The notes: generated by a model from the sequence alone, not told the origin. Numbered from the stretch's first letter, positions 12,212-23,333 are shown. The stretch: DNA of 64,000 nucleotides from Galerina marginata (GCA_023014335.1 JAECYW010000006.1:3100001-3164000); one strand, 5' to 3'. Translations and numbers: made by a program.

Positions 12212-13413
12212 TCACGCGTCCCACCACTCAATGGTATCCTTGACCCAATCGAATTCCCCGTCGTCAATGTCATTAAATAAAGCCATGATGAGGGCATAAA
12301 ACTGCTCGCGCTTGAATAGCTTATCCTCAATCCTCCAGTCCTCAATATTCGATATGCCGCCTATATAAGTATTACATTTAGCCATGCTCATGATGAAGGC
12401 GTATTCTTAACATTAGGCATGTATATGCGATGGAACCGGATGTCATTCTGTTCATCTTGGCTTGTGAACTTTTCGTTTTCGTCTGGCAGGGTATGCTTTT
12501 CAATGAGGAGCTTCGACACGTAAAAATGGGCTTCGAGACCTATGCTAAAATCATGAAGAACGAATAACAGACAGATAAAATGCACCATAACAAGCACAGG
12601 CTTACGAAACAGATTCTCTTCCATCTAGTCGCAATCCTATCCATCGGGCGGCCACAAAAATGATGGCATATCTATCTAACCTTTGCTGTCCCATTGTCGA
12701 GCTTTTTTTAGGAACCTAGGTCGACGTCAGCACTACTTAAGATATAGATCACACGGAACTTACTCAGCTGGATTGTTATCGAAGTCGTCGGTGTAGCGGA
12801 TAGGACAGAGGAGATGACCCAGGACTGGATGCTTAAAACCACGGGATTCACTCTTCTTCGCCCGTGCCGATATTGCGGGACTCAGCTTGGTACTTGAGTC
12901 GGCCTCTTGGATGTAGACCAAGATAGAATTTGCAAGGCTTAATATATCTTCTGAGCGAGCAGTTGCAGAGGCAGCTATCATCTACGTCATATGATTATAT
13001 GCATGAAATTTTCAGAAAGCTGGTACAAAATACTCACCGCCTTTGCGAGGTCGTCCTTTTGGTCAATGTTTTTTGGGTCCACGAAGTAAGGAATATCTTG
13101 CTCGAAGCATGTTGCAATAAGCGCCATGCCCTTCTAAATTTGGAGTTCAGCTAGGTACTTATGATGAGACCTGAGGACAACGGAATATTTAGGGTTATTC
13201 TAGTTGGATATATGCGGCGCGGACTCACTCTTTCTTGGAGAGTTCTCCGAATGACTGACCGATCCAGGCAAGCCCCACGTCCAAGACTCCGGACCAGTTT
13301 ACAAAGGGATTCCGGCTGCGTGTCCACCACCGCGCAAACTTGGTGTATGGCTTGAGATTCGCTGTAGATGACCATACAGTGAGTGTGCAAGAATTAGGTT
13401 GAATGGCACTCAC
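12212..13413 (-). CDS. DUF6698-like protein, possibly degenerate
   Basis: Segments of the Agaricomycete DUF6698 family can be read in order on the minus strand. They are an N-terminal exon (YTKFARWWTRSRNPFVNW to about 13232), an exon with KGMALIATCFEQDIPYFVD (about 13138-13039), RGFKHPVLGHLLCPIRY (12981-12763), ENLFRKPVLVM (about 12624) and the C-terminal block IEDWRIEDKLFKREQFY, ending EFDWVKDTIEWWDA at 12212. An N-terminal start may lie near 13526, but the frame between there and 13413 contains a stop unless a very short intron is removed. The junction near 12400 is off by one base. Function unknown; the family is expanded in mushrooms. I cannot decide between an intact multi-exon gene and a young pseudogene. 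Confidence 0.6.
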
Positions 13414-13785
13414 GCAGTCTGCTTTTGCTTCCCACTCCGTCTAAGGCTTTACTGAGCGCGCTTCTTTACGTTTTGCGGTGAGTACATTAAAATTTTCTTC
13501 AGGAGAGGCGACGTCCGTGGAGGGCATGATGGTGGTAGAGAAGAAAGAAGTGAGGAGGCGAGTCGCACTGTCGCAATGGCAAAAGCGAACGCGGTCATGT
13601 GATCAATCCTGTCCGATTATCTTTGGCCAGCTTTGGCCTCACAAATTCTGAACGCGACCGCTTCGTCAAATGCTGAATCTTACGTTCTCGTAAAAGGGAA
13701 ATGTCACCACCTTCCGGTTTGGTAGGTTGATCCATGAAGCCTTTGTTCCGATTTCACTAACATCGAGAGCCAGGTAAATGTTGCA
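13414..13785. other. Intergenic, possible DUF6698 5' end
   Basis: Contains a candidate start for the upstream-reading DUF6698-like gene (MPSTDVASPEENF from about 13526 on the minus strand), followed after 28 codons by a stop. Nothing else is supported. Confidence 0.35.
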
Positions 13786-14076
13786 ATGGATATCGATCCT
13801 ACACCTACTGAGCCTGTTGTCCCAGCTCCAAAAGCGCTTACTCCTCCGCGTTTTGTTCCTCCGCCTACGAGGAGTGGCCGTACGCGCAAGTTTCCTCAAA
13901 AGTTCATGAATTTTTTGCCAAACTCGACGACCCGTCTTCCTCACATCCCAGAACGCGAACTGCCAGTACCAAAGGAAAGGCGACTTTATACCGAATCCAT
14001 AGTCCAACAGCCAAAAGGAAAAACATTGTTATTGTTTGGGAACAAGACCAGATTTTGGCGTTGTGTAGCGACATAA
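13786..14076 (+). pseudogene. Plavaka-type transposase N-terminal fragment
   Basis: A 96-codon frame reads MDIDPTPTEPVVPAPK, RSGRTRKFPQKFMNFLPNS and TTRLPHIP. This Pro-rich linker with R-x-PxxFxxFLP...LPHIP is characteristic of the N-terminal region of Agaricomycete Plavaka transposases. The conserved core does not follow, so this is a detached fragment. It is unconnected with the larger Plavaka copy at 28.2-30.6 kb, which lacks a recognisable N-terminus. Confidence 0.5.
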
Positions 14077-14288
14077 AGATCTGCATTACGATCTAGACAC
14101 TAAAGTGTCAAACTCCATTCGATAGACCTAGGAAGCTTATGCTAGAGCCTCCACAAAATTTTTCAAATTTCAGACTCCAAAATCGGAATATTCTTGTTCA
14201 CATTTCGTGAAGCGCCTCAAGTTACTCGCCCAGTCACCGGAAATAATCATAACCTTTTTTATGGGCTCTAGGTGTTCCCTGCACAGTA

Positions 14289-14352
14289 ATAGTAGTGGTT
14301 ACATAGTGGTAATGGTAGTGGTAGTGATAGCAGTAGTGATAGTAGTACATAA
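14289..14352. repeat. GTA/GTG-type microsatellite
   Basis: An imperfect trinucleotide run of gtagtgg, taatggtagtgg and tgatagcagtag words. It lies in the 3' intergenic space of the Crinkler-kinase gene. Confidence 0.7.
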
Positions 14353-14455
14353 TGTCATCCAACAAGGTCCAAAAGGTGAACGCGAGAGTATTGGTGCAAG
14401 CATCTCTCGCAAAGTTATTTCGCATAGATTGAAGCTGCAATGAACTTCGAAATGG

Positions 14456-16999
14456 TTATGCTAGGGGCACTGGATCCCAGATGTGATCTAACATATCCAA
14501 GTCATGCTCCGTCTCAATAACTGCCCCACCAACTGCTCCATCCGGCCGCTTGACAGACGTGGTATTTAAATCGAAGGTATATCGCGCCTCATCTATGTAG
14601 CCGCATGAATCAAAATCAACGACCAGAAATCGGCCATCACTCCACTCCAGATTCTTCTTCACCATGATGTTTGTATCACGAATGTCCCCATGGACAAAGC
14701 CGGCCTGATGAAATTCCTGCAAGCATCCTCGGACTCGCTGCGAAAGAGACTCGCGAGCATCTTGACGTTCCTCCGATAACAAATCATCATCCTTCAAGTT
14801 GAATAAGTTGGCGTAGTCCATGCTGACATCATCCATCACAACCATAAACAATCCTCCAGGGAGCCGTTCAACAGCATGTAGTTTCGGCGCAAAGCCTTTC
14901 GCGGCAAGGAATTCATGGCCGGCTTTGCAATAACGAGGTATGAATTTGATGCAAATTTTACCGTCGTCCGTGCTGCCGAAGAACAGATTCCGGCCCTCCA
15001 TTTGGAAAAGATATTTGAACTGAATTTCGGAACCACCCCGGGATGTGAATGAGGTCGGGTATGGGTGTGTCGGATTACGCAGAGGCGAAGCCGGATTGGC
15101 GGTGTAGCCTCGATAATAGGCATCCAGAGAGTGAATCGCGCGTCGTAAAGCTCCAAGGTGACGCACTAGCATGCCCCCCATCTCGATATCAGTATTGTGA
15201 TAATGACACGGGATGGCTGGGGACAGCATCTGTACCACCGGACGATCAGTCCATGCAGCACCAGCAAATGCGACGTAAGGACCTGAATGGGAAATGGTAT
15301 GAGATACACTGAAGCGGATATTAAGAGTCAATTACAAACCGAAAATAACCACTAGTATGCAGGGTAGAACAGAATTAAGATGTTGTGTGGCAAATCTCCG
15401 CGTGGCCTCAAGGAAATAGAGGATGGCTTGAAAAAATGGCTCAGCACCCTTGGACCCGACTTCATTCTTGAATTCGGCAATTAAAAGTCTAAAACGACCA
15501 AATGACAAATCTCCATCAGTGGTATAGGGGCCAATTGCCGTCCCATTTATGTCTATTTTGTGTTCATGGAATATGGTATGAATTTCTTGCTGTCGAGATC
15601 TTTCGTTGGTGTAGATATTCGCCATGGCCTGCACGAATGCCAGAAGAAATTTAGCGTCGTCAGGCGTCGGCACATAGTCCTTGGCATCCTTGACGAAGTT
15701 CCCAAAAACGGGATGGAGTAGGCTTATGGGCAAAGTCGAGGCGTAACCATGCGGGCGATTACACAGAATATGCCCATCAGCTGCGAGTTGCGCTTTGAGG
15801 AAGGGATCAGGATTCCCACCGGTCGAAGGGGCTTCAGCCTTTCGCTTTTTGCAGAATCTCTCCCGTTTCGCAGCCAGCTCGTCAGTGGATACAACTGGGG
15901 CCATATATGCAGATGGCGGTGGCCCACGAAGGGGTGCACCTTGACGAAATAGTGAGCAAAATGAAACCAGAGTCGCAATGATACTCACCGTTGGTCATAA
16001 CGCGTACAACAACGTGAACACAATTGGTATTGAGCCTTGAGCGGAATATGGCCGAAATTAACTTTTCCGATCTCATTTTCGGTCCGAGAGTTGGGGGTTT
16101 CTTGGAAGGAAGATCATCAATGGGAAAGGAGACATTCCACAGATGGAGATCTGACGCGGCGACATGGTTGAGGTGAGGGGCTTGCTTCTCCTTAATTAGG
16201 TCTCTGAGCATGCTGACAGGTTCGTTCTTATGGATTTTGACAGTGAAGGTCCGGTCGGAGTTGTCACCAAGAAGAAAGCAGTTGAGAGAAAGAAGTGGCG
16301 TGTTAACTATGACCTGGAGGCGACCACGCTCGACATTCGTGAACAATGCCGATAATTCTTTGCTAGGTGGCAACTCCATAAGGCGAGCAAAGTCGATATT
16401 CTCAAGTTCTTTTTCAAAATCATCGACGGGAATGGAGACCTGCCACAGTTGGATATTGTTTGCATCAAAGCCACCCAAAGATGTTGGTTTCTTCTCCTTA
16501 ATCATGTCTTTGAGGTGGCTGACATATTTGTTCTCCTCAATGTCGACGATGAAGTTCTCGTTATGAGTGTCACCAAGAACAAAGCAGTTGAGAGAGAGCA
16601 ATCGTGTAGGACCAAGGGCTGGGGGTGTCTGTATCACTTTAAGGGAGATTTATGACGTTTTCAAAGAGAAGATCATCGCCGCGACGTACCTGGCGCCTTT
16701 GCTATAACATGGAGACGGTCTTCCTCGACATTTGTGAAAAATGAGGCTAATCTCTTGCCAGAAGGCAACTTTGTATAGTTGGTAAAATTGATATTCTCAA
16801 GTTCCTTTTCAAGATCATCGCTGGGAATGGAGACCTGCCACAGTTGGATTGTGTTTGCATCAATGCTACCCAAAGATCTTGAGTTCTTCTCCTTAATCAT
16901 GTCTTTGAGGTGGCTGACATATTTGTCCTCCTCAATGTCGACGAAGAAGGCCGTGTCGGGGTCGTCACCGACAACCCAGCAGTAGAGCGAGAGTTTCAT
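14456..16999 (-). CDS. Crinkler-type protein: three tandem headers, PD-(D/E)xK-like domain, kinase-like domain
   Basis: Four exons (16999-16690, 16636-15989, 15939-15340, 15282-14456) join in frame to 794 residues. Three copies of a ubiquitin-like Crinkler header lie at about 1-100, 112-210 and 213-310. Each has L-S-L-x-C-x-x-x-GD, a DIEE-like strand, V-S-x-L-(K/R)-D-(M/L)-IKEK, and L-W-x-V-S-x-P-x-DD. Exon 3 carries a restriction-nuclease-like segment, with Asp461/463 and E-x-K at 475-477 (IAEFKNE). Exon 4 is kinase-like: Lys632 (CIKF), HGDIRDTN at 717-724, and DFD at 742-744 in place of DFG. In the Crinkler family such proteins act as secreted or nuclear effectors or in internal conflict; no signal peptide is seen. 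Exon borders coincide with domain borders. The tripled header is unusual. Confidence 0.82.
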
Positions 17000-17099
17000 G
17001 GTTGAAAGGCGAAAATACGATTCAAATCCCGGAACACCCTTGATTGGAAACCTCGGAAGGCATTTATGCCACAGATTCCCACGACCTTTAGAGAGCAAT

Positions 17100-17770
17100 T
17101 CCCACGACCTTTAGGTGGGTTTTAGAGGGCAATCCATTTCCTCTTTAGGCTCGATGCTTTTTTGCGGCATGTCTTGTGACGTCCTTTCTGCCGAGATATA
17201 AGTCGCAAAATCACTTCACACTACTGAGGTCAGAATATTTTGACGGGAGGTCAAAAGGTCATGGCAAGTCGTTTTGATTTTAACCGTACATTTTGCAGTG
17301 GGCCCTTCTCATAAAATGGGACAGCAAAAAGTCTTCGCAAAATCCGAGCGACGTGACTCGTATTTTGACCACTGGCGAAATTTTCCCACCACAGTAGTGT
17401 CACCGATTCAACTGCTCACTTCCACATCCATCACATTCATGCCGTCTACTTCTTCATCAGTTCCCGTCCTCTTTTCCTTATATTTGTGCCCACCCTCGCT
17501 TCTTATTTCGTCTCCCAACCGAAGATAACCAATTTGTGTCTCATTGTTGATTGCAATGATTGATTGCAATGCCCTTTTTACACCGACCCTTTTCGCTTTC
17601 CCGCTGGGCGTTTGTTTGGATCAGAATTCATTGCTGGCTCGAGTTCCGACTCGATGCGATCTCATAGTCGTCCACCGCCCACACGTGACAATATTATTTA
17701 TGAGAACCTTTTTCAAAGTTCACTGCATGGTTCCATGGTTCCATTTTCCATTCAAGATTGAGGAAATTTG
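17100..17770. repeat. Duplicated block, copy A
   Basis: Shares with 18020-18740 the words ggctcgatgcttttt, gcggcatgtcttgtgacg, gccgagatataagtcgcaaa, cacatccatcaca, and attcattgctggctcgag followed by tcgatgc. The order is the same. A TATA-like gatataag precedes a short ATG frame (17440) whose reading frame is not kept in copy B, so no protein is called. A 181-bp MITE interrupts this copy. Confidence 0.7.
17219..17399. mobile_element. CACTA-type MITE, 181 bp
   Basis: The ends read CACTACTGAGGT (left) and, reverse-complemented, CACTACTGTGGT (right). Directly outside both ends is tca (17216-17218 and 17400-17402), a 3-bp target duplication as CACTA elements make. Copy B of the surrounding block (18090-18105) lacks the element, showing the empty site. 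It is non-coding and would need a Tnp2 transposase in trans; whether the one at 0.6-4.0 kb could serve is unknown. Confidence 0.8.
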
Positions 17771-18019
17771 TAAGTTAATGGACTAAAGCTGAACGCGGAA
17801 GGTGCGGTCCATCTTTCAAGGTTACACCGTCTTCTCAAGCAAGAAACAGTCAGATGGAAACGGAGTAGGATTTGGCGCAAAATAAAATACATCAAGTTGC
17901 TGTTGACGCGAGGTAGCGAAGTCTACAGACAGGGCCTCGATCACATTGAAGCCAAAGCGAGCAAAAAAAAAAATGGGAGTGGGCTTTGCCGGGCACCGGC
18001 CCTACGAGACTTATCTTCC

Positions 18020-18740
18020 TCTCATAGGCTCGATGCTTTTTCGCGGCATGTCTTGTGACGATCATCTCGCCGAGATATAAGTCGCAAAATCGCTCCACCC
18101 ATTCGACCGTTCACATCCACATTCATCACAGCCATGCCATCTACCGCCTTCATCAGGTCCTCTCCCGTCTCTCTTATGTTCGTTTCAACTCTCGCTTTTC
18201 ATTTCATCTCCCGACGTTACATATTGGTTACATAGAAGCACAACACGGCCGACCGACCTCTGAAGTTGCACAAACCGATCCATGTCTTACTACGGCGTGC
18301 AACGAGTTTATGTCCATAACCAACTTGACTGTTTAGATAACGGGTATCGAGTTCTGGGCGGACGTGCTTCTGGGCAGAACACGGTTAGAAACATGCCACA
18401 TTCGTATATGTAGGTCGCTTTTTCCCCCTTTTTTCTCCTCAATGCTCAATAATAATTTATCACGCCTAGTAACAAATTCCTTTTTATTCTGTATTTTGGT
18501 TTCTGATGCCGAGTTGGCCCTTTGGAGGTGTCGAGGTAAACTTGGCCGACAAAGAAATTACAAAGAGTACACAAAACCCTTTTTGCATTCTTTCTGAGCA
18601 TTCCTCTCAATAGGAATTCATTGCTGGCTCGAGTTCGGACTCGATGCAATCTGATAGTCATCCACCTTGCCCATGCGACAATATTATTTTTGAGAATCCT
18701 TCTTCAAAGTTTGCTGGCCATCTCCATGCGTCCATCATTT
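18020..18740. repeat. Duplicated block, copy B (uninterrupted)
   Basis: Counterpart of 17100-17770 without the MITE. It has its own TATA-like gatataag (about 18075) and an ATG at 18134. The predicted short product (MPSTAFIRSSPVSLMFVS) does not match copy A in frame, which argues against a conserved small protein. Confidence 0.65.
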
Positions 18741-18934
18741 CGCTTACGGTGGTTGTGCATATGCTCTTAAGGAATCGCCAAAGCCTTGCTACTCTGGAAA
18801 CAAGGACTGTCGCATTATCTCTCAGCTCTTTCCAGACCCTCGCAGTTTTCAATATTACTTTGTAGAGGTTTTGGCCGTGTCTTCTGCAGAAGAATTTACG
18901 AATAATGGATTGAAAACTGAGAGAACATTTTGCG

Positions 18935-19028
18935 CAATAAACCGACATGCGACTGAAAAAGAAAGGGAGTGGGCTTCGCCAGGATATATAAACTGGCCCT
19001 ACAAGACTTATTTCTCTTGAGGCTGGGC
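18935..19028. repeat. Duplicated block, truncated copy C
   Basis: gggagtgggctt, ggccctac(a/g)agactta and ttctct words repeat those at 17965-18025, just before copy B. The similarity stops where the 52-bp hairpin block begins (19029). Confidence 0.55.
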
Positions 19029-19080
19029 CGAGGTCGACTTTTGCCACAAGATCACGTGTGGCAAAAGTCGGTGCCAGAAC
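19029..19080. repeat. 34-bp hairpin repeat in the 52-bp block, copy 3
   Basis: Identical over 52 bp to positions 1-52; the hairpin is 19036-19069. The flanks on both sides differ from copy 1, apart from faint similarity just downstream. The identical length suggests a discrete mobile or recently copied unit. Confidence 0.8.
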
Positions 19081-19667
19081 TGGGTTACACACGATAATAA
19101 TACCTCATTTTTTGCTCAAAGGTCAGATCCTGAACACATGTCACTCCTTACAATGGTCATGGATCCTGACACCTTGTCCATACTGAACGCGCGTAGCCCC
19201 TTACGATGGTCCTGGATCCTGAGCTCACGGCTAATGTCGAGAACGACGCAAGCCCAACACATCCCCTCGATACTCAGGAAGACCCTTGCAGTGCAAAGCG
19301 CATAAGGTTGGTGCGAAGCGCCAGCTGGCCGTCGGTATCCCAGGTCGCGAACAATCCAAGCCCCATACGAAACACGCCGTACCTGATATCGCTAACTTTT
19401 CCCTCTTTTTCTGTACAGGACACTGCGAATGACCCTCTCTCATGTCGCCGCCACACCGTTGCCTTCCCAGATAATCCCCCGAGCCCGCACAATGAAGGTG
19501 GCGCCAACGGCGAACATGATTCTGCCACTTTGTTCCTTGCGGCGAGCCAGAAAGGGACGCGTTGACCACAGCACCACCGACGCCGACAACGACGAACGCA
19601 GGCATTCCCTCCTACACCACTTCCCTCTCGACCTCGCCCTTTCCTCGGCCTATTCACTGTCCATGGC

Positions 19668-19853
19668 ATGCCCCGTAACCAGCATCCGGTTGCCTCCACC
19701 CTCAGAAACCGCAACGGATTTACAAACAAAATACGCCTCAAGATCCACCAGGGCTCGCTCGATGCTGCTGCAGTCCTAATTCCCGACGAGATGAAAAGTA
19801 GCACCGTCTCACGAATCTCGTCGCCGATTGTGACGCTAAGGACAGCAAGGTGA
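19668..19853 (+). pseudogene. EPL1-like (enhancer of polycomb) N-terminal fragment
   Basis: The frame starting at 19668 reads MPRNQHPVASTLRNRNGFTN and then KIRLKIHQGSLDAAAVLIPDE. This is the conserved N-terminus of EPL1, a NuA4 acetyltransferase subunit. The continuation HRLTNLVADCDAKDSK is present but in another frame, so at least one indel has occurred after about 19790. The rest of the protein is absent. Hence a relic copied from the genuine gene elsewhere. The 5' context (19206-19565) is an open frame of 119 codons with no family. Confidence 0.65.
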
Positions 19854-19887
19854 GCCTTTTTTTCGCCTCTCTTTTCTGCCACCTCAT

Positions 19888-20555
19888 TCATTGATTGCCC
19901 GACTGCTTTCGCAGCTGCTCCCCCTTGCAAATCTTCCCAGCCTTATCCACCGCAGCAGCCTCAATATCGCCGTCACCAGCATCGTCAATGGTAGGATGGA
20001 TCAGTTCCCCAAATCCTACATCTTGCCATCGTGTTTTGGCATCAAGATCTCCACCTCGTCTCATTAAGTGATACCGCCGCTGTCTCTCGTCGTTTGGAGC
20101 GAGTCCACACCACCTATTTGCACTCATGTGAGGGACGACGCAGCGTGATAAATCTCCGGCCCATAGGCCTCAGTTTTTGTCACGTAAAGTAACGCGTCGA
20201 ATAGGACTTCGTATTTTGTAGTCTTATATATGAATACATATTTTTTGATCCGCCGCTAAGTTTGAAGTTAAGGATAGAATGTATAGAGCTATAGAAAACC
20301 ATCTGGACAGCGGAAAGCTCTGCGTATCGGATACCTGCACGTCCCTACCCTTCAATAACCCCGGCTCTGTAGTTGAGCCTGCACTCTAGTCCAAAGAGTT
20401 TCGAGTTCCTCGTCTAACGCGGTCAGATGGGGCTGATGTCCGCCAAGTCTGCCATGCACACTCGTCTAGGAGAAGCATCAGCTAAAGACCAGGCCAAGGG
20501 CTGGATGACCTACGATTCCATACAAGTATACCTGGAGCAGGATGAAGGAGGTCGA
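19888..20555. other. Intergenic, weak coding-like frame on minus strand
   Basis: A 79-codon minus frame (19888-20127) reads GDLDAKTRWQDVGFGELIHP, with even composition, but has no family or splice context. The remainder to 20555 shows nothing. Confidence 0.3.
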
Positions 20556-20559
20556 TATG

Positions 20560-21013
20560 TCAGTTAGTCAAGTAATTATGTAGTAGACATACAAGTTGAA
20601 ACACGACATAAACAATCAGGTCTGGAGGAGGACAATCTGGATTAAAGGCAGCAAGGTCGAGGCAATTGGCGATTCCGCAGAGTTCGAGCATCTGCTGGGA
20701 AGTGTCAAGGAAATAATCTATCTGGCCGAAAAGCTTATGCTGGATGGTTTTCAATCGCACCTGGGTTTTGAAATGAAATCTAAGACTCACCTGTAGGAGT
20801 TGCAAGCTGGAAGTGTATCCAGGTAAGTCCGATCCTGTAGCGATAGCGATCTGCACTAGTTCGTCGAATTTAAGTCGGATACTCTCCAAATGTCTTTCGC
20901 AGTCATCAAGCAGAACCTGGCGGATATCATGGTTCGAAAAGGTTCGAAAAGTCGACCGTTCAGCTTACCGATAGATTTTCCACTTCTCGAAAGTGGGGAA
21001 GAAAGTCCGTCAT
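20560..21013 (-). CDS. Small hypothetical protein
   Basis: Exon 21013-20969 (MTDFLPHFREVENLS) joins by a GTAAGC/CAG intron to 20916-20560 in frame, giving about 134 residues. The second exon reads VLLDDCERHLESIRLKFDEL, then DLPGYTSSLQLLQ and IDYFLDTSQQMLELCGIA. Heptad-like Leu spacing suggests helices. A possible second donor (GTGAGT at 20790) would require a 30-nt intron and was not used. No family recognised and the 3' end may be spliced further. Confidence 0.4.
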
Positions 21014-21661
21014 CAACTAGAAGTCGTGTGGGAATGACTCGGACGAGCGCGTCCGCAACTTATATCTGCAAGGTTCAGTCAACAGGCCCAGAAACAAAGG
21101 TACGCGACTAGACGTCATTAAGGTGCATCGCTAAATTCACATTCCAGGATCCTCTTATCCCGACAGAACTGACTGTTTTAGAATTATAATGCAGGGCTAG
21201 TATTGCCAGTGATAAAACGGCTGCTCTGTGGCAAATTTACTGAGTGAATCTCGTTCCGATGGCCGTCAAGTGATTCTATCCATCCTCGAACCTGCATTTC
21301 AATTTTCAAATACAATCTTGATGGCTTACTATTTTGGGGGATGAGTCCAAATATGGCAATCTGCCTTTCCGAATCAGGAAGGTCCTCAATTCGGTGCTCA
21401 AAATGGAAAGCAACGGTTGCCGTTTTATCAAAATGCATCGTTTTCTGGAAATATGTACAAGGGCGGGACAGAGCAAATGAATAGACTAAGCAGTCTGACG
21501 CCCCTGATCTGTTTAACTTGCGCGGTATTACCGCAGATCGACCCACAATGTTTCGTCTATCCGTTTCCTGAAAATAAGAGAACGAGCGATCCCCTTCTTC
21601 CGTCCGCTCTAATCAGCCAGGACTTGACCCTCGAGCATACTCACATAGCATACCGCTGCAA

Positions 21662-22330
21662 ATGCCTCGAAAGGGTGCCAAACATGTACGCTTTGCAGAC
21701 CAGAGCATTTGCTACTCACCACATCTGGCCAACGTAATGCCACCCTCGTCAGGACCCAATCCCTGTTGCGTATTACACTACCTTCCCGGTCCTTGGTCTT
21801 TGTTTTGCGCGTCTGACCAGACTCCTTGGTTTTCAGACTCTGAGAATATTCACCTACACCGCTACCTCGAGCCATCCGCCATAACTTGGAATATGATGGA
21901 TCATCCATCAACAATCACGAGGCACCGCCTTCCCATATCCAGCAGTACACTGCGCGAACCAGCTACAAACCCTCTCCAGCGCTTTATGAATGTTACCTCG
22001 CCATTTCTCCCTTGGACCATTAGGATTCATGCGCAAGACCGCCCGTACATTACGGTGGAAGACGCGCTCTATGCGGTGTATTATTCCCTTCGCACTAATA
22101 TTACCGCATCGGAGTTCAACTTATTGCTCTCCCGAAACGACCGACGGCGCGCGGCACATGCGTACGAGTGGCGTTATAGGAGGCACCGAAGTATCAAAAC
22201 GTACGAGGAAGAGAAACATGGCGGAATGAAACGCGTCGACTTTCTCATGGGACACACTTACTTCCTTGATATCTCTAACATTTCACGTTCATCCCAGCCA
22301 TGCACATGGCAACTCAGCGTCGCCTGGTGA
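21662..22330 (+). CDS. DUF6699 domain-containing protein
   Basis: Single exon, 222 residues. It has the family's N-terminal motif (MPRKGAKHVRFADQS), a middle stretch of PLLP-type spacing and the C-terminal DUF6699 domain: TIRIHAQDRPYITVEDALYA, VYYSLRTNITASEFNLL, RYRRHRSIKTYEEEK and MKRVDFLMGHTYF. Length and order match this Agaricomycete family, whose function is unknown. No frame damage. The start is fixed by the conserved KxVRFA motif six residues in. Confidence 0.85.
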   Translation: MPRKGAKHVRFADQSICYSPHLANVMPPSSGPNPCCVLHYLPGPWSLFCASDQTPWFSDSENIHLHRYLEPSAITWNMMDHPSTITRHRLPISSSTLREPATNPLQRFMNVTSPFLPWTIRIHAQDRPYITVEDALYAVYYSLRTNITASEFNLLLSRNDRRRAAHAYEWRYRRHRSIKTYEEEKHGGMKRVDFLMGHTYFLDISNISRSSQPCTWQLSVAW

Positions 22331-22716
22331 TAGACACAATTAGCCATACCACCGAAGGAAGAGTCGTAGATCGTAGATACACCCGTTCAATTTATCTATC
22401 CATTCATTGTCTTCGCTTTCCAATCTTTCCGTTCATTTGCACTTCTCTGCCCTTAGGTCGCACTTCTCAAGCTTCCTCGACAATCGATGAAATTCTTTAT
22501 CATCCCGACCGTAAGGAGTGAAATCTATTTTTGGGTGCGGCGGTGTTACGGGATAAGCGCATTCTGGGTGTTTAATTGGTTCTCTTAACCCTACCTAACA
22601 GGGCAATGATCGATATCCTCAGATAAAGTGATGCCAAAGGTGCGAATTTTTGACGTGTAAATTACAGTGCAAGTATTAATTTAGCTGAGATACAATAAGT
22701 TCAGACGATTCCTGTT

Positions 22717-23333
22717 CTACGTGCCCTGGCCCCGTTTCTTCGCTCTGCTCGAGGAATTTTTCAGAAATCTTCGAAGAATCTCATAGGTGACCCAGCTTTC
22801 TTCGTAATCGGACAGGAACGGATGCTTCTGCGACGCCTTGATTTTAAAAAGTTATGACCTATTATTCATCCTGTCAAGAATCGTATCGTATCTTACCTGC
22901 GCCATAAGATCCTTGAGAATATCTTCCTGTTGATCCTTCAATGGAAGAGAGATGGTCAGGTAATCCTTCGCCAAAGTGTGGAGGGTATCCTGAGTTCACA
23001 GTTTGGCGTCATGGATACCGCGATATTTACACTCTTTGACAACGTTGGAAATACCTTTACTGCAGCAAAAATTTCCCCAGATATCTTCAGCATAGTTGGG
23101 AGGTTCCCACTGCTTGCTTTCGCAGGCTTGGGAATCGGTACTGGAGTGGAGGGGTCATGTTGCGTAGAAACTGCAGGAAATGTTGGAGGAACAGCAGCAA
23201 ACAATTGTGAGGGAGTCGCGCATGAACTTGAAGTCACGGAGCCGCCACCAGGGCCACCTATGAAGGTGGGTTGTTGCTGAAGTTCTGGCGATGCAGTGAT
23301 ACCAGTATAGGGTTGTTCTAGGAATCCAGGCAT
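22717..23333 (-). CDS. Small hypothetical protein, paralogue of the 23.6-24.05 kb gene
   Basis: Exons 23333-23055, 22989-22897 and 22836-22717 join in frame to 163 residues. The N-terminal 75 residues are Pro/Ser/Gln-rich and look disordered. The C-terminal part (DTLHTLAKDYLTISLPLKD, HPFLSDYEESWVTYEILRRF) is helical and ends in a basic tail. The same pattern, acidic-aromatic YExxW then x-x-I-x-x-(F/Y)-L, ends the neighbouring gene, so they are tandem paralogues. Similar short domains are common in mushroom genomes but I know no name. An extra 5' exon from about 23525 (MPRAPIHRDSTRATRRWLS) is possible. Confidence 0.6.

Noticed and set aside
13786..14076. Independent small gene
   Set aside because: The Pro-rich linker with LPHIP matches the N-terminal part of Plavaka transposases, so a fragment is more likely than a separate gene.
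17440..17528. Short secreted-protein-like ORFs in the duplicated blocks (17440 and 18134)
   Set aside because: The two copies keep the DNA but not the reading frame, so no conserved product is supported.
19274..19930. 218-codon minus-strand ORF
   Set aside because: It is antisense to the EPL1-like N-terminal fragment, whose protein similarity is convincing on the plus strand.
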